Shown one piece after another: positions 62,378 through 64,000 of a DNA stretch of 64,000 nt. Source of the stretch: Natrinema gari JCM 14663 (GTDB lineage: Archaea; Halobacteriota; Halobacteria; Halobacteriales; Natrialbaceae); the NCBI RefSeq assembly GCF_000337175.1, contig NZ_AOIJ01000079.1, forward strand, positions 62,341 to 126,340. The letters run 5' to 3'. The notes beneath the pieces are model-generated. The model was given only the letters and a program-made list of their open reading frames with translations, made no database searches and was not told the origin of the DNA. Both the position numbers and the translations under genes were made by a program. How positions within the stretch are numbered: position 1 is the stretch's first letter; each line of letters opens with the position of its first letter.

Positions 62378-63286
62378 TCAGTCCGCAAGCTGCGCGAGGA
62401 TCGCCTCGGTGAGCCGCGCCGGCACTTCGTGGAGAACCCAGTGGCTCGTCTCCGGGAGCAACTCGAGCCGCCCCTCGGCACACAGCATCACGCTGTCGAC
62501 CGCCAGCGAGGGGACGAGCGCGGTGTCGTCTTCCCCCCAGACGACGAGCGTCGGCGGTTCGATCGGGTCAGTCGGGGTCCGAGGCGGATACCGGGCGGCC
62601 GCTCGATACCAGTTCAGCATCGCCGTTAGCGCCCCCTCTCTGTCCCAGGCCCTCCGATAGCGAGCCAGTTCGTCGTCGCCGAACGTTCCCGGTGCGGCCG
62701 TCTCGCGAAGGGCTCGCTCGAGGAGGCGGTAGTCGTCGCACCGGGCGATGCGTTCGGGAAGCCACGGCAGCTGGAACGAGAGGGCGTACCAGCTCCGGCG
62801 CAGTTGCGCCGGGTTCGATATGAGCTGGCGGCGGTAGGCGGTCGGATGGGGGGCGTTCACGATAGTCAGTCGATCGACGACCTCGGGATGGTGAGCCGCG
62901 ACCGACCAGGCGACCGCGCCGCCCCAGTCGTGGCCGACGATCGCCGCTCGTTCGCGGCCCTCGGTCCCGATCAACTCGACCACGTCCCGCGTCAGTTCGG
63001 CGAGCCGGTACGAACCGACGCCGTCGGGTTTCTCGCTTCGGTTGTAGCCGCGCTGATCCGGCACGACGACCCGGTAGCCGGCCTCAACGAGCGGTTCGAT
63101 CACCCGCCGCCAGCCGTACCAGAACTCGGGAAAGCCGTGGAGCAAGACGACCAGCGGCGCCGACTCGTCACCGGCGGCGACGACGTGCAGATCGACTCCG
63201 TTGACCGTTCGTCGACTCGAGCGGAGTTCGACCGACGAAACGGTCTCCTCGAGCGCCACGTGCGAAGCGCTCCCGTGTGGTTCCAT
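62378..63286 (-). CDS. Alpha/beta hydrolase (epoxide hydrolase-like)
   Basis: A 302-residue alpha/beta hydrolase. The oxyanion HGFPEFWYGW, the VPDQRGYNRSEKP strand-loop, the nucleophile elbow GHDWGGAVAW (Asp nucleophile, epoxide-hydrolase or dehalogenase type), a cap domain in the middle, and the charge-relay Asp and His in WGEDD and ETSHWVLHE are visible. The substrate is unknown. The ATG at 63286 is preferred, with an in-frame ATG nine codons upstream possible. Confidence 0.88.
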   Translation of the reverse strand: MEPHGSASHVALEETVSSVELRSSRRTVNGVDLHVVAAGDESAPLVVLLHGFPEFWYGWRRVIEPLVEAGYRVVVPDQRGYNRSEKPDGVGSYRLAELTRDVVELIGTEGRERAAIVGHDWGGAVAWSVAAHHPEVVDRLTIVNAPHPTAYRRQLISNPAQLRRSWYALSFQLPWLPERIARCDDYRLLERALRETAAPGTFGDDELARYRRAWDREGALTAMLNWYRAAARYPPRTPTDPIEPPTLVVWGEDDTALVPSLAVDSVMLCAEGRLELLPETSHWVLHEVPARLTEAILAQLAD

Positions 63287-63450
63287 GTCGGATACTTGAC
63301 CGAGAACCAACATACCTGTTTGGGTCGGCTGCACTCGGGAGTCACCGCTCGTCCGGACTGTAACTGCCGAAGCGGGGCGAATTCGGGCCGGGAAGTGAAG
63401 GGCGACGGAATGAGCCTATTTAATAGACTGTTATACCCGGGGTTTCGCCG

Positions 63451-63468
63451 ATCGGATTACTATCCGAT
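63451..63468. promoter_or_regulatory. 7-bp inverted repeat in the nirK promoter
   Basis: ATCGGAT, four bases TACT, then ATCCGAT: a perfect inverted repeat 54-71 bp upstream of the nirK start. The spacer overlaps a TATA-like ATTACTAT, so a protein bound here would affect promoter access. Confidence 0.4.
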
Positions 63469-63521
63469 GAGAACCATCTCGATAGTTGATCATACGTCCA
63501 CCACAATCCTCAGATAGGACG

Positions 63522-64000
63522 ATGACCCACTCTAACCTCACCCGACGACGGACGATGCAGGCGATCGGAGCAACCGGGGCGCTGGCGGTGGCCGGCTGCC
63601 TCGGTGGCGAGAGTCAGGCGAACACTGAGAAAAACGAACCGGCGGCTGAAGACGACGGGCTGCCGGCGGCCAAGTCCGTCGACGTCGATCGCATTGCGCG
63701 GGACCCCACGGACATCCCGCCACCGGTCGACTGGGACGAGCCCCGGGAGCATGATGTCACGATCCGGACCGAGCGGGTGACCGCGGAGATCGAGCCGGGG
63801 GTCACGTTCGAGTACATGACCTTCGAGGGGGAGGTGCCGGGGCCGATGCTCCGGGTGCGGCGGGGTGATCGGGTGAACCTGACCTTCGACGTGCCCGATG
63901 ACCTGAACATGGCCGCCCACAACATGGACTTCCACGCGGTCTACGGGCCCGGCGGCGGGGCCGACGCGACCACGATCGCGCCCGGCGACGACCCCGCCCA
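63522..64000 (+). CDS. nirK: Copper-containing nitrite reductase NirK (5' part, runs off window)
   Basis: The gene starts at the ATG at 63522 and continues past the window end; 159 codons are visible. The N-terminus has a twin-arginine motif (TRRRTMQA) and a lipobox (AVAGCLGG), so the enzyme is exported and lipid-anchored. The cupredoxin domain has MTFEGEVPGPMLRVRRGD, then NMAAHNMDFHAVYGPGGG, the family segment with type 1 and type 2 copper ligands. NirK reduces nitrite to nitric oxide in denitrification. The remaining cupredoxin domain lies outside the window. Confidence 0.93.
   Translation, partial: MTHSNLTRRRTMQAIGATGALAVAGCLGGESQANTEKNEPAAEDDGLPAAKSVDVDRIARDPTDIPPPVDWDEPREHDVTIRTERVTAEIEPGVTFEYMTFEGEVPGPMLRVRRGDRVNLTFDVPDDLNMAAHNMDFHAVYGPGGGADATTIAPGDDPA

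Noticed and set aside
1..64000. tRNA, rRNA or CRISPR loci
   Set aside because: Intergenic regions were read for cloverleaf arms, rRNA-like blocks and spaced direct repeats; none was seen.

Overview
The window is a 64 kb piece of a haloarchaeal (class Halobacteria) chromosome. The base composition is high-GC, proteins are strongly acidic with Asp/Glu-rich tails, most genes have a TATA-like box about 25-28 bp upstream of the start codon (leaderless transcripts), and several families are restricted to or typical of haloarchaea (HalX response regulator, Bat-type HTH_10 regulator, salactin/volactin, COX15-CtaB fusion, tiny zinc-finger proteins). Gene content looks like Natrialbales, but the species cannot be fixed from sequence alone.

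Layout. 0.4-10 kb: nitronate monooxygenase, a HisG-like protein, a large acidic coiled-coil protein, an UlaG-like metallo-hydrolase, a small winged-helix regulator, dph2, and a membrane protein next to a salactin-type actin. 10-20 kb: zinc-ribbon protein, METTL5-like methyltransferase, rhomboid protease, rpo11, zinc-ribbon/CAP-like protein, hisF, two lipoproteins and small membrane or DNA-binding proteins, a molybdopterin oxidoreductase. 20-24 kb: menF-menD and a membrane-anchored J-protein. 24.4-26.3 kb: an AT-richer island with a geranylgeranyl reductase remnant, an SMR exporter and a divergent TrmB regulator. 26.5-32 kb: small membrane protein, HAD phosphatase, a group of tiny zinc-finger proteins, ATP-dependent PEP carboxykinase and cutA. 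32-36 kb: ribosomal protein cluster rpl11 / rpl1-rpl10-rpl12 with a probable L1 autoregulatory RNA site in the leader. 36-53 kb: metabolic and signalling genes (TctA-like permease, BtpA, old yellow enzyme, HpcH aldolase, Lrp plus aminotransferase, Eis-type acetyltransferase, degenerate histidine-kinase-like protein facing a HalX regulator, purL, PHP phosphoesterase overlapping an asparagine-synthase-like protein, a frameshifted cupin).

53-64 kb is the most interesting part: Mrp/NBP35 Fe-S carrier, a three-gene Fe-S/NrfD/small-membrane-subunit operon lacking a catalytic subunit, an HTH_10 regulator, three tandem DUF2249 genes, the N-terminal part of a COX15-CtaB fusion joined tail-to-tail with the N-terminal part of a copper P-type ATPase, DUF3054, an alpha/beta hydrolase, and the start of a copper nitrite reductase (nirK). 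A palindrome of the form CGAA-N4-TTCG recurs before these genes, centred about 45 bp upstream of four of the start codons, suggesting a shared anaerobic or denitrification-type regulon. The ctaB/copA junction looks like one deletion that removed the 3' halves of two convergent genes (or an assembly error).
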